Assembly (NCBI GenBank): GCA_964510375.1
Contig: CAZEBR010000031.1
Coordinates: 1 to 19,115 of the forward strand
Reading direction: 5' to 3'
Source: CAYLJV01 sp964510375
GTDB taxonomy: Archaea > Hadarchaeota > Hadarchaeia > Hadarchaeales > JAGGTB01
DNA: 19,115 nt
The notes beneath the pieces are model-generated. The model worked only from the letters and a program-made list of their open reading frames with translations, was not told the DNA's origin and searched no databases. Made by a program: the position numbers and the translations under genes. Of the stretch, positions 1-6,873 are shown piece after piece. Numbering within the stretch: the first letter of the stretch is position 1; every line of letters begins with the position of its first letter.

Positions 1-648
1 CAAGGTACCGATCCTAGGGCCGGTATGGAGACAACGGCCGAAACTCCTGCCAAGGGCTCCGGCCAAACGAGGGTCCGGAGATATAAGGGTAGGAGGTATC
101 GCGCTGCCGGCAGGGGTGCTTGGGCGCCTTTCACTCCGGGGGGCAGAAGGGCCCATCCTCCGAAGTCGGAGGAGGATCGGAGCGAAGGAATAAATAAGAA
201 GGAGAAAAGCCTCGCAATTCGTTCTGCCATTTCCGCTACCAAGGATCTGGAATCAGTTTCGGAACGCGGTCATAGGGTGGACGGAATCGAATCGTTGCCG
301 TTAGTGGTCGACGATGAGTTTGAGGAGCTAAAGAAGACCCGAGAGGTAAAGGATGTTATGGAAGAGCTCGGTGCTTGGGAGGACGTGAAACGGGTCAAAG
401 AAGGCCGCAATGTCAGGGCGGGCAAAGGAAAATCGAGGGGTAGAAAATACAAGAAAAAGGTCGGTCCTCTCCTGGTTGTGGGCGAGGACAAAGGGATTTC
501 CCGCGCTTCGAGGAATATTCCGGGTGTCGATGTTACTTTGGCCGATGATATTGACACGGAGATGTTGGCTCCGGGTGGAACTCCGGGCCGATTGACGATT
601 TGGACCGAGTCCGCGGTCGAAAAGATAGGAAGGAGGTTTTCGAGTTGA
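1..648 (+). CDS. rpl4: Large-subunit ribosomal protein L4 (uL4), 5'-truncated by window edge
   Basis: Ribosomal protein uL4 binds 23S rRNA and lines the peptide exit tunnel. The reading frame is open from base 1: the codons before the first ATG at 25 read QGTDPRAG and run straight into METTAETPAK, which matches the archaeal L4 internal motif (G-DP-AG-xTSAE). The ATG at 25 is therefore an internal methionine and the true start lies upstream. About 215 residues are visible against roughly 250 in the family, so some 35-40 are missing. GGRRAHPP and INKKEKSLAIRSAISAT are typical of the archaeal/eukaryal L4 loop and the helix after it. The stop TGA (646-648) overlaps the TTG start of L23, which implies translational coupling. 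Upstream, outside the window, L3 is expected. Identity is very secure. Confidence 0.96.
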   Translation, partial: QGTDPRAGMETTAETPAKGSGQTRVRRYKGRRYRAAGRGAWAPFTPGGRRAHPPKSEEDRSEGINKKEKSLAIRSAISATKDLESVSERGHRVDGIESLPLVVDDEFEELKKTREVKDVMEELGAWEDVKRVKEGRNVRAGKGKSRGRKYKKKVGPLLVVGEDKGISRASRNIPGVDVTLADDIDTEMLAPGGTPGRLTIWTESAVEKIGRRFSS

Positions 649-908
649 AGAGTCCACATGATGTAATAGTCCATCCGATGATCACTGAAAAGATTGTGAG
701 ACAGATAGAGGAAGAGAACAAGCTGGTCTTCGTGGTTTCCACCGACTCGAATAAAAGGGAGATAAAGAACGCCGTAGAGGAACTATTCGACGTGGAAGTG
801 GATGGTATTAATACTCACATCACCCCAAGCGCTGAAAAGCGTGCCTTTGTTAAACTATCACCCGAATATAATGCTGATGAAATAGCAGCCAGATTAGGAG
901 TGTTCTAA
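645..908 (+). CDS. rpl23: Large-subunit ribosomal protein L23 (uL23)
   Basis: uL23 sits at the polypeptide exit site and is a docking point for SRP and the translocon. The product is 87 residues, close to the archaeal norm of 81-87. SPHDVIVHPMITEK is the family's N-terminal signature, and KREIKNAVEELFDVEV is the conserved helix-strand segment. I place the start at TTG 645: AGGAGG at 631-636 lies eight bases upstream, and the family begins just before the DVI..P..TEK motif. An ATG at 600 in the same frame would add 15 residues inside the L4 coding region with no ribosome binding site, so I rejected it. The TTGA overlap with the L4 stop suggests coupled translation. L2 begins one base after the stop. 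Confidence 0.95.
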   Translation: MKSPHDVIVHPMITEKIVRQIEEENKLVFVVSTDSNKREIKNAVEELFDVEVDGINTHITPSAEKRAFVKLSPEYNADEIAARLGVF

Positions 909-909
909 A

Positions 910-1615
910 ATGGGAAAGAGAACTAGATCGCAGAGGATTGGCAGAGGAAGTCCCACTTACAGGGCTAGATCAAATAAGGTAAAGGGTAAAGTAGACCTAC
1001 CCCCATCATCCGACGAGGGTAGCGTAGTAGGCAAAGTAGTGGACATACTTCACGATCCGGCCAGAACTGCGCCGGTAGCTAGAATTAGGTACTCTAACGG
1101 GGAGGAGAGACTGGTTTTGGCTCCAGAGGGCATACAAGTCGGCGAGGAACTCGAATGCGGTATATCCGCCGATATAAAGCCCGGTAATACTTTACCATTG
1201 GGCGAAATTCCGGAGGGTGCTCCCGTCCACAATGTCGAATCAAAGCCCGGCAAGGGTGGGGAATTCGCAAGGGCGTCCGGCACGAGTGCGACTCTACTAG
1301 CGCATGACGTGGGACAAGTCATGGTTCAGATGCCTTCGGGAGAGATAAGGTCCTTCGATCCCAAGTGCAGGGCTACGATAGGTGTCGTGGCCGGTGGCGG
1401 TCGCAAGGAAAAACCCTACGTTAAGGCCGGCAATAAATATCACGCTAAAAAAGCTAGAGGCAAGATTTATCCCAGAGTATCCGGCGTTGCAATGAATGCC
1501 GTGGACCATCCTTTCGGTAGCGGACGAGGCAGGCATGCCGGTAGGCCGAGAACGGTCAGTAGGAACTCGCCTCCGGGACAGAAAATCGGCTTGATAAGTG
1601 CAAGAAAAACTGGAA
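910..1615 (+). CDS. rpl2: Large-subunit ribosomal protein L2 (uL2), 3' end lost in assembly gap
   Basis: uL2 is needed for subunit association and supports the peptidyl transferase centre. The visible 235 codons cover almost the whole archaeal protein (about 238-240 residues). They include the N-terminal RTRSQRIGRGSPTYRA, the OB-fold/SH3-like RNA-binding region (about residues 30-180), and the C-terminal AMNAVDHPFGSGRGRHAGRP, which contains the conserved His of the peptidyl transferase region. The last readable residues are GQKIGLISARKTG; the family normally ends within a few residues of this (RTGRR or similar). The stop codon and the S19 ribosome binding site must lie in the N run. Reading through the Ns gives an artificial L2-S19 fusion because the ten Ns happen to keep the frame. 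Confidence 0.96.
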
Positions 1616-1625
1616 NNNNNNNNNN
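1616..1625. other. Assembly gap (10 N) between L2 and S19
   Basis: Ten consecutive Ns stand exactly where the last few codons of L2, its stop codon and the S19 ribosome binding site should be. Ten is likely a placeholder value, since the second gap in the window has the same length. True length is unknown but probably a few tens of bases or less. Confidence 0.97.
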
Positions 1626-1626
1626 T

Positions 1627-2028
1627 ATGGCTCAGGATTTTAATTATCGTGGTTACAGCATAGATGAACTAAAAGACATGACTTTGGAGGATTTTGCAGA
1701 TCTACTTCCATCCAAGAAAAGGAGGGTGATCAAGAGGGGACTTACGACCCGACAAAAGAAGCTCTTGGAGAGGGTCAGGGAAGTACAGCAAAAGGAAAAC
1801 CCCGAGGAAGAGTTTATTCGAACCCATTGCAGGGACATGGTAATTCTCCCCGAAATGGTCGGTTTGAGGTTTGGGGTTTATGACGGTGAGGACTTTGCCA
1901 CCGTGGAGGTCGAACCCGAAATGGTTGGGCATAGACTGGGGGAATTTGCCCTGACCAGAAAGAAGGTAGAACACAGCACCCCTGGTATAGGTGCTACTAG
2001 GAGTTCGTTATACGTTCCACTGAAGTGA
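1627..2028 (+). CDS. rps19: Small-subunit ribosomal protein S19 (uS19)
   Basis: uS19 binds 16S rRNA in the small-subunit head. The product is 133 residues, typical for archaea, which carry an N-terminal extension relative to bacteria (here the FNYRGYSIDELKDMTLEDFADLLPS segment). The core RTHCRDMVILPEMVG and the C-terminal GEFALTRKKVEHSTPGIGATRSS are unmistakable; the SKS/ATRSS-type ending contacts rRNA. The start ATG at 1627 is two bases after the gap, so the ribosome binding site cannot be seen. Four bases separate its stop from L22. It is not fused to L2, despite the open frame through the Ns. Confidence 0.96.
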   Translation: MAQDFNYRGYSIDELKDMTLEDFADLLPSKKRRVIKRGLTTRQKKLLERVREVQQKENPEEEFIRTHCRDMVILPEMVGLRFGVYDGEDFATVEVEPEMVGHRLGEFALTRKKVEHSTPGIGATRSSLYVPLK

Positions 2029-2032
2029 TACT

Positions 2033-2488
2033 ATGCCAGATCATGATTATTCTGTCGATGTTGATGATGTAGAATGCGCGAAGGCTTACGGAAAGGAGCT
2101 TCACATTTCTCCGAAGGACTCCGTGGAAATTTGTAAGGAGATAAAGGGGATGCGTTTGGATGATGCTCGAGACTACCTCGAAGCAGTGATAAACAAGGAG
2201 AAGTCCGTTCCTTACAAACGTCACGATAAGAAGAGGGCTCACAGAAAGGGCGAGGGAGGCGATGCCGGCGGTTATCCCGTGAAGGCGGCCAAGGGTATTT
2301 TGGAAGTGTTGGAAAATGTGGAGGCGAATGCCGAGTACAAGGGGTTGACGTACGAAAAATTGAGGATAATACACGTGAGCGCGAAGAAAGGGATGGAGTT
2401 CCAAGGGATGCAACCAAGGGCCTTTGGAAGAGCTTCACCTTCAAATCGCCCCACGACGAATTTAGAGATGGTTGTTAAGGAGGGATAA
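2033..2488 (+). CDS. rpl22: Large-subunit ribosomal protein L22 (uL22)
   Basis: uL22 spans domains of 23S rRNA and lines the exit tunnel through a long beta hairpin. The product is 151 residues, the usual archaeal length of about 150-155. The N-terminus YSVDVDDVECAKAYGKELHI resembles the archaeal Y-[SV]-D-x-D-AKA motif. Other family features are IKGMRLDDARDYLEAV, VPYKRH, and the hairpin segment ending QPRAFGRASPSN. The N-terminus is rich in Asp, as in halophilic archaea. The stop TAA overlaps the S3 start (TAATG at 2486-2490), so translation of the two is probably coupled. Confidence 0.96.
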   Translation: MPDHDYSVDVDDVECAKAYGKELHISPKDSVEICKEIKGMRLDDARDYLEAVINKEKSVPYKRHDKKRAHRKGEGGDAGGYPVKAAKGILEVLENVEANAEYKGLTYEKLRIIHVSAKKGMEFQGMQPRAFGRASPSNRPTTNLEMVVKEG

Positions 2489-3207
2489 TGATGTCAATGG
2501 AAGATATGTTTGTCGAGAAAAGTTTGGACCGAGCCAGGTTGGAGGAATTCCTTGAGAACGAACTGGAGGAGGCAGGCTACGGAGGAGTGGATATCCGGAG
2601 AACTCCGAGGGGTACCAGAGTTACTCTGTATGTCGAGAGGCCCGGAGTGGTTATAGGCCGCGGTGGTCAAAATGTTCAGGAATTGACGGACACCTTGGCT
2701 TCTGATTACGATCTGGAAAACCCTCAGGTGGAGGTCAACGAGATTGAAGTGCCGGAGTTTAACGCTTCTATAATGGCCAATAGGGTGGCTTTCTTGCTTA
2801 CCAGGGGCTCTTACTTCCGCAGGGTGGGACACGGGACTTTGAAGAGAATTATGGAAGCTGGTGCCCGAGGAGCAGAAATCGTTATTTCCGGCAAGCTCAC
2901 CGGTGACTTTGCAAGGGAGGAAAGATTTTATGATGGTTATCTTAAGAAGGCTGGAGAGTCCGCCTCCGAGCATGTAAGCACCGGCCAAGCCGTTGCCGAG
3001 CTTCCTGCGGGAACTGTGGGAGTGAAAGTTCGAATCATGCCGCCTGATGTAAAGCTTCCCGATGAGATAGAGATCAAAGAGCCCGAAGAAATGGAGGAGG
3101 CAGAGTTCGAAGACTTGCACGAAACTGAAGGTGAAGAAGGTATGGAAACAGAGGAAGAATCATTAAAAAGAAAGGACGAAGAAAAACAAGAAAATGAAGG
3201 AGAGTAG
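2488..3207 (+). CDS. rps3: Small-subunit ribosomal protein S3 (uS3) with acidic C-terminal tail
   Basis: uS3 lies at the mRNA entry channel of the small subunit. The 239-residue product has the type II KH domain in its first half, with the GxxG loop GRGG at about residues 57-60 within RPGVVIGRGGQNVQEL, and the C-terminal S3 domain with IMEAGARGAEIVISGKL and the F-GY--K-GE motif (about 117-157). From about residue 192 to the end the protein is a highly acidic tail in which 25 of 48 residues are Asp or Glu. Archaeal S3 proteins often carry variable charged tails. ATG 2488 overlaps the L22 stop; ATG 2491 or 2497 are possible alternatives given AGGAGGG at 2478-2484. Confidence 0.96.
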   Translation: MMSMEDMFVEKSLDRARLEEFLENELEEAGYGGVDIRRTPRGTRVTLYVERPGVVIGRGGQNVQELTDTLASDYDLENPQVEVNEIEVPEFNASIMANRVAFLLTRGSYFRRVGHGTLKRIMEAGARGAEIVISGKLTGDFAREERFYDGYLKKAGESASEHVSTGQAVAELPAGTVGVKVRIMPPDVKLPDEIEIKEPEEMEEAEFEDLHETEGEEGMETEEESLKRKDEEKQENEGE

Positions 3208-3217
3208 GTGAGCAAAA

Positions 3218-3442
3218 GTGGCTATACTTAAACCTAATGAGATTCGGGATATGAATATCGAGGAGATGGAGGCCGAGCTGGCCGAACTCAGATCGGAACT
3301 CGCTAGAGAAAGGGCCGTGGCTACGGCTGGGGGAGCCCTTGAAAATCCGGGTAGAGTGGGAGAGCTTAAACGCACCATCGCTAGGGTTTTAACGATCATG
3401 AACGAGACTCGAAAGAGAAGAGAGGAGCAAGGAGGTACATAG
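3218..3442 (+). CDS. rpl29: Large-subunit ribosomal protein L29 (uL29)
   Basis: uL29 is a small two-helix protein near the tunnel exit. The 74-residue product has the family pattern L-x-N-E-I-R-DM followed by EEMEAELAELRSELARERA and ending in VGELKRTIARVLTIMNETR, which is the helical hairpin. The start is GTG 3218, six bases after GGTGA (3207-3211); family members begin MAILK or similar, which supports this choice. It lies between S3 and aIF1, the normal archaeal position. Confidence 0.94.
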   Translation: MAILKPNEIRDMNIEEMEAELAELRSELARERAVATAGGALENPGRVGELKRTIARVLTIMNETRKRREEQGGT

Positions 3443-3449
3443 GTAACTA

Positions 3450-3758
3450 ATGCCGGAGATATGCCCGACTTGCGGGCTTCCTAAGGAGATATGTGCTTGC
3501 GAGGAGATAGCTCAGGAACAACAGAAAATAAAAGTGTATTCCCAGGAGAGAACTTTCGGAAAATACGTTACTATAATAGAGGGATTGGACGAAGAAAAGG
3601 TGGATCTTGAGGACGTTGCGAGCAATTTGAAGAAAAGTCTCGCTTGCGGCGGGACCGTCAAGGAAGGTAGAATTGAACTCCAGGGAGACCACAAGTCAAG
3701 GCTGGAGGATATGTTAGTGGAAATGGGATTTTCCTCCGACATGATAGAGTTGGAGTAG
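3450..3758 (+). CDS. Translation initiation factor aIF1 (SUI1 family)
   Basis: aIF1, the archaeal SUI1/eIF1 homologue, binds the small-subunit P site and enforces start-codon fidelity. The 102-residue product opens with CPTCGLPKEICAC, giving four cysteines (C5, C8, C15, C17) that form the zinc-binding extension common in archaeal SUI1 proteins. The SUI1 fold follows, with the characteristic YVTIIEGL, the helix DLEDVASNLKKSLACGG, and TVKEGRIELQGDH. The position between L29 and Rnp1 is conserved across many euryarchaeotes. ATG 3450 is preceded by AGGT at 3441-3444, with GGAGG at 3431-3435 further upstream. Confidence 0.95.
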   Translation: MPEICPTCGLPKEICACEEIAQEQQKIKVYSQERTFGKYVTIIEGLDEEKVDLEDVASNLKKSLACGGTVKEGRIELQGDHKSRLEDMLVEMGFSSDMIELE

Positions 3759-3765
3759 GGTCCCC

Positions 3766-4038
3766 TTGCCCATAACGAGAGAGAACATCCTTCAGCACGA
3801 GCTGATCGGATTAGAAGCCGAAGTAGTCGGGAGCAGTAATTCCGACTTGAAGGGCAAAAAGGGAAGGATAGTAAACGAAACTAAGAACACGCTGACGATT
3901 GAAGAGGGTGAAGACCTAAAAGTCCTCCCGAAAAAGGAAATTTCGCTCCTAGTAACCCTCCCAGAAGGAGAAAATGTAAAAGTGGAGGGAAAAAAACTAG
4001 TAGCTCGGCCTGAAGACCGAGTGAAAAAGTTCAGGTGA
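3766..4038 (+). CDS. rnp1: RNase P protein component 1 (Rpp29/Pop4 family)
   Basis: Rnp1 is a protein subunit of archaeal RNase P, which removes tRNA 5' leaders; it forms a Sm-like beta barrel and pairs with the Rpp21 subunit. The 90-residue product contains the family pattern L-G-L-x-A-x-V, SNSDLKGKKGRIVNETKNTL and an LPK segment. The length is at the short end of the family (about 90-130). The start is TTG 3766, with AGGG a few bases upstream; no better ATG exists in frame before the conserved region (LIGLEAEVVG). Its stop TGA overlaps the S17 start GTG (GTGA, 4035-4038). Position between aIF1 and S17 agrees with archaeal gene order. Confidence 0.92.
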   Translation: MPITRENILQHELIGLEAEVVGSSNSDLKGKKGRIVNETKNTLTIEEGEDLKVLPKKEISLLVTLPEGENVKVEGKKLVARPEDRVKKFR

Positions 4039-4361
4039 AACGAATGATCGATCCGAAAATAGAAGAACCAGAAGAAGAATGTGCGGACAAAAATTGCCCG
4101 TTCCATGGCAATCTTTCGGTTAGAGGCCAGATTCTTGAAGGAGATGTGGTCAGCGACAAGATGGAAAATACCGTAATAATCGAGAGAGAATATGCCGAGA
4201 AAATTCCAAAGTTTGAGCGTTCGGAGAGACGATCCTCCAGAATTTTTGCTCATAATCCGCCCTGTGTTAATGCTGTAGAAGGGGACAGAGTAAAAATCGC
4301 CGAATGCCGGAAGCTGAGCAAGCAGAAATCGTTTGTCGTTTTGGAGAAGGGGGTAAAATAA
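4035..4361 (+). CDS. rps17: Small-subunit ribosomal protein S17 (uS17)
   Basis: uS17 is a primary 16S rRNA-binding OB-fold protein. The 108-residue product has the archaeal N-terminal motif P-E-x-x-C-D-x-NCPFHGNLSVRG (about residues 12-30), then the core GDVVSDKMENTVIIERE and the C-terminal VEGDRVKIAECRKLSKQKSFVVLE. The start is GTG 4035, overlapping the Rnp1 stop; ATG 4044 three codons later is an alternative that would leave the protein intact. One base separates its stop from the L14 start. Confidence 0.95.
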   Translation: MKRMIDPKIEEPEEECADKNCPFHGNLSVRGQILEGDVVSDKMENTVIIEREYAEKIPKFERSERRSSRIFAHNPPCVNAVEGDRVKIAECRKLSKQKSFVVLEKGVK

Positions 4362-4362
4362 A

Positions 4363-4779
4363 ATGCCGAAAAAATCAGCCGGAAAGGCGGCTTTGAACGT
4401 TCCCACCAAAGCCCTCTCTCAAGGTGCCCGGTTGGAGTGCACGGATAATACCGGAGCCAAGGAATTAGGAATCGTCTCGGTGATCGGTTACAAGGGCACG
4501 CGTAGAAGAATGGCAAAGGCAGGGGTGGGGGATATGTTCGTGGCGTCGGTCAAGAAGGGAAAGCCGGAACTGAGAAAACAAATCGTTCACGGTGTCGTAG
4601 TCAGGCAGAGAAAAGAATACAAAAGAATGAACGGTATGAGGGTAAAATTTGAAGACAATGCTGCCGTCCTTGTGAGTCCCGAAGGGGAACCTCAAGGGTC
4701 CGAGATTAGAGGCCCACTTGCGAGGGAGGCTGCGGAGAGATGGCCCCAGGTGGCGGGAATTGCGACTATAGTAGCATGA
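4363..4779 (+). CDS. rpl14: Large-subunit ribosomal protein L14 (uL14)
   Basis: uL14 is at the subunit interface and takes part in bridge formation with 16S rRNA. The 138-residue product has ALSQGARLECTDNTGAKELG, VGDMFVASVKKGKPELR and VVVRQRKEYKR, all diagnostic of uL14. Near the end EIRGPLAREAAERWPQVAGIA is the archaeal/eukaryal C-terminus (GPVAKECA-LWP-IAS equivalent). The start ATG 4363 follows the S17 stop by one base. No anomalies. Confidence 0.96.
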   Translation: MPKKSAGKAALNVPTKALSQGARLECTDNTGAKELGIVSVIGYKGTRRRMAKAGVGDMFVASVKKGKPELRKQIVHGVVVRQRKEYKRMNGMRVKFEDNAAVLVSPEGEPQGSEIRGPLAREAAERWPQVAGIATIVA

Positions 4780-4789
4780 GGCGTTCAAG

Positions 4790-5179
4790 ATGAACAAGGA
4801 ATCAAAATCACAACACGAAAGAAGAAAATCCATGGTGGCTCCTCTGAGCCACGATTTGAGAGAGGATTACGGCTTTCGCTCCATAGGTATTAGAGTGGGG
4901 GACGAGGTCGAAGTAAAAGCGGGCGATTTTAAGGGGATGGAGGGAGAAGTGACGAGGGTCGATACTGATAGTAACAGGATCGAGATCGAGGGGGTCGAAA
5001 TCGCCACGGCCGATGAGACTGAGGTTTCCAGTCCAGTTCATCCTTCAAATGTGGTCATAACCGACCTTGAAGGTGATGATATGCGTGATAAAATTATAGA
5101 AAGGAGGTCAGAAGGTGGCAAAGAAAGGCAAGAAGAAGCATCTGAAGAGGCTGAACGCGCCGAAAGTACGGAAAGTTGA
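4790..5179 (+). CDS. rpl24: Large-subunit ribosomal protein L24 (uL24), 3' end overlaps S4e by 65 bases
   Basis: uL24 is an assembly initiator with a KOW domain that sits by the exit tunnel. The 129-residue product has the archaeal N-terminal APLSHDLREDYGFRSIGIRVGDEV, then the KOW motif GDFKGMEGEVTRVD (about residues 44-57) and the conserved HPSNVVITDL. Most family members end soon after the KIIERR-type helix. Here the frame continues about 21 residues (ending GGKERQEEASEEAERAESTES) while already inside the S4e gene, which is read in the +1 frame from GTG 5115. The overlap is real rather than an S4e start error: S4e has a GGAGGT site at 5103-5108 and the invariant MAKKGKKKHLKRL start. A sequencing frameshift near the L24 end is not fully excluded. 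Confidence 0.93.
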   Translation: MNKESKSQHERRKSMVAPLSHDLREDYGFRSIGIRVGDEVEVKAGDFKGMEGEVTRVDTDSNRIEIEGVEIATADETEVSSPVHPSNVVITDLEGDDMRDKIIERRSEGGKERQEEASEEAERAESTES

Positions 5180-5843
5180 TAGAAAGGAGAAAAAGTGGGT
5201 AGTGGATACTTCTCCCGGCCCACATCCTTCCGACGATTCGTTGCCTCTTTCGGTGTCCTTGAGAGAAAATCTCAATATAGCTAGGAATCGTAGAGAAGCG
5301 GAGAAAATTCTGTCAGATGGACAAATTAAAGTTGACGGTAAAGTCAGGAGAAAACCTCGATATCCGGTAGGATTGATGGATGTCGTCGAAATTCCCAAGA
5401 CCGGAGAAGCTTGGAGGGTTCTCCATGACAGGAAGGGTTACTTGCAATTTATTGAAATTGACTCCGACGAAGCCGGCTTTAAACTTGAGAAAGTCGTGAG
5501 GAAGAACCAATTCAAAGGCGACAGGATTCAGCTCACTTTCCACGACGGCAAGACCGTAGTCGGCGAGTACGAGGATATCGATGTGGACGATACTGTTAAG
5601 GTTAGTCTGCCGGACCTCGATATTTTGGAACACGTCCCCTGCCAGGAAGGCAATTTGGCTTTGATTACTGGAGGGACTAACGTCGGAAAAAGGGGTAAAA
5701 TAAGTGATATACTCGAGATAGAGGGACCCTCTTCGGATCGTTTTCTGGTCGAAACTGACGGAGAAGAATTTCAATCACCCGAGCAGTATATATTCGTGAT
5801 CGGGAAGGATAGTGCCGAAGTAAGTTTTCCAGGAGGGGATTAG
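5115..5843 (+). CDS. rps4e: Small-subunit ribosomal protein S4e (eS4)
   Basis: eS4 is found only in archaea and eukaryotes and binds 18S/16S rRNA. The 242-residue product shows the usual domain order: basic N-terminus MAKKGKKKHLKRLNAPK, S4-like RNA-binding domain with SLRENLNIARNRREAEKILSDG (about 51-72), then the central region with KPRYPVGLMDVVEIP, and a C-terminal KOW domain starting near GNLALITGGTNVGKRGKI (about 178-195). The start is GTG 5115, six bases after GGAGGT. Its first 65 bases overlap L24 in another frame. It is immediately followed by L5. Confidence 0.95.
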   Translation: MAKKGKKKHLKRLNAPKVRKVDRKEKKWVVDTSPGPHPSDDSLPLSVSLRENLNIARNRREAEKILSDGQIKVDGKVRRKPRYPVGLMDVVEIPKTGEAWRVLHDRKGYLQFIEIDSDEAGFKLEKVVRKNQFKGDRIQLTFHDGKTVVGEYEDIDVDDTVKVSLPDLDILEHVPCQEGNLALITGGTNVGKRGKISDILEIEGPSSDRFLVETDGEEFQSPEQYIFVIGKDSAEVSFPGGD

Positions 5844-6334
5844 ATGAATTCCATGAAGGAGATTAAGGTTGGAAAAGTCGTTCTCAATATAGGCGTCGGC
5901 GAGGGAGGTAAAAAACTCTCGAACGCCGAAATGGTTTTGGAGAAAGTTGCCGGACAGGAGCCCACCCGTACTCATGCCGAACAGACCAATCAGACTTTGG
6001 AGATTAGAGAGGGTACTCCCATTGGATGTAAGGTAACTTTGAGAGGAGATTCAGCGATCGAGACCCTAGAGCGACTTTTGGGCGTGGTTGGGAACGAGAT
6101 AAAAGAATCCTCGTTCGACGAAGAGGGCAATTTTTCATTTGGAGTTGACGAACATATAGAGATACCCGGTATGGAGTACGATCCGGATATGGGGATTTAT
6201 GGAATGGATGTCAGTGTGGATCTGGTTCGGCCGGGATTTAGGATTAAAGAGAGGCGTAGGGAGCCCCGTTNNNNNNNNNNAAGGATGAGGCGATTGAATT
6301 CGTAGAACGAGAATTGGGAGTCGAGGTGGTATAA
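5844..6334 (+). CDS. rpl5: Large-subunit ribosomal protein L5 (uL5), interrupted by assembly gap
   Basis: uL5 binds 5S rRNA and contacts the P-site tRNA. The first 142 codons give LNIGVGEGGKKLSNAEMVLE, IGCKVTLRG, IEIPGMEYDPDMGIYGMDV and the C-terminal LVRPGFRIKERRR, all typical. A run of ten Ns (6271-6280) interrupts the gene. After the gap the correct archaeal C-terminus KDEAIEFVERELGVEVV can be read, but in a frame shifted from the one before, ending at TAA 6332-6334. A true gap length of 3n+2 bases would restore the frame. Continuing the frame through ten Ns instead gives a false end (RMRRLNS) at 6305. The TAATG overlap with S14 supports the stop at 6334. ATG 5853 is an alternative start. 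Confidence 0.94.
6271..6280. other. Assembly gap (10 N) inside L5
   Basis: Ten Ns interrupt the L5 gene between codons for RRREPR and KDEAIEF. The reading frames on both sides do not join across ten bases, so the true gap length is not ten. Comparison with the family suggests that about five to ten residues are missing. Confidence 0.97.
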
Positions 6335-6474
6335 TGCCCGAAGATAATAAGGAAAAGATTAAGTGTGAAAGATGTGGATCGAGGGGTGCTGTGTATCAGC
6401 GTCTAGGTCTGCACCTTTGCAGGCGATGCTTTCGGGAAATGGCTCCCAAAATGGGATTTGAAAAACATGAGTAG
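6334..6474 (+). CDS. rps14: Small-subunit ribosomal protein S14 (uS14), zinc-ribbon type
   Basis: uS14 is a head-domain protein of the small subunit. This 46-residue gene is easily missed because it is so short. The translation from ATG 6334 gives four zinc-binding cysteines, C11 and C14 (CERC) and C29 and C32 (CRRC), in the pattern CxxCG-x2-GAVYQRLGLHLCRRCFRE, which is diagnostic of zinc-containing S14. It ends at TAG 6472-6474. The start overlaps the L5 stop (TAATG), and S8 follows at once. Position between L5 and S8 matches all archaeal spc operons. Typical family length is about 45-60 residues. Confidence 0.95.
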   Translation: MPEDNKEKIKCERCGSRGAVYQRLGLHLCRRCFREMAPKMGFEKHE

Positions 6475-6483
6475 GTGTTTAAG

Positions 6484-6873
6484 ATGAGTGATGATCCATT
6501 ATCAGGTGCGATGTCAACGATAAAAAATAACGAGGCTGTTAGGAAGAAAGAAGTTACGATAAAGCCAGCCTCGGAATTAATCCGTGATGTTTTGAAAGTA
6601 ATGCAAGAGGAGGACTATATCGAAGACTTCGAATTAATAGATGACGGAAAGGGAGGGAAGTTTAGAGTGGAACTTAGCGGTAATATAAATGACTGTGGCG
6701 TCATCAGGCCAAGATTCTCCGTCAAGAAGGATGAATTTGAAAAATGGGAGAAGCGTTATTTTCCCGCAGCCGGGTTCGGAGTCTTGGCAGTTTCGACTTC
6801 CGAGGGAGTAATCTCCCACACTGAGGCTAAAGAAAAAGGTATAGGAGGCCGCCTACTGGGATACGTCTATTGA
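6484..6873 (+). CDS. rps8: Small-subunit ribosomal protein S8 (uS8)
   Basis: uS8 binds the central domain of 16S rRNA. Starting at ATG 6484 the product is 129 residues, matching the archaeal norm of about 130. The N-terminus DPLSGAMSTIKNNE is the family signature (DPLA-ALS-I-N-E), and the C-terminal end GVLAVSTSEGVISHTEAKEKGIGGRLLGYVY is the conserved rRNA-contacting region. A GTG at 6475 in the same frame would add three residues directly abutting the S14 stop, but GGTG at 6474-6477 is better read as the ribosome binding site for ATG 6484. It is the last gene before a 78-base spacer. Confidence 0.95.
   Translation: MSDDPLSGAMSTIKNNEAVRKKEVTIKPASELIRDVLKVMQEEDYIEDFELIDDGKGGKFRVELSGNINDCGVIRPRFSVKKDEFEKWEKRYFPAAGFGVLAVSTSEGVISHTEAKEKGIGGRLLGYVY

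Noticed and set aside
600..644. Extended N-terminus of L23 from ATG 600
   Set aside because: It lies inside L4, lacks a ribosome binding site, and family members start just before the DVI-P-TEK motif. TTG 645 has a strong AGGAGG.
910..2028. One 372-residue L2-S19 fusion protein
   Set aside because: The frame is open only because ten Ns lie between. L2 ends normally at the gap and S19 begins with its own ATG at 1627.
2494..3120. 208-residue open frame on the minus strand
   Set aside because: Antisense to S3; S3 is certain.
3792..4409. 205-residue open frame on the minus strand
   Set aside because: It is antisense to Rnp1, S17 and L14, whose products are secure. No ribosome binding site and no recognizable domain.
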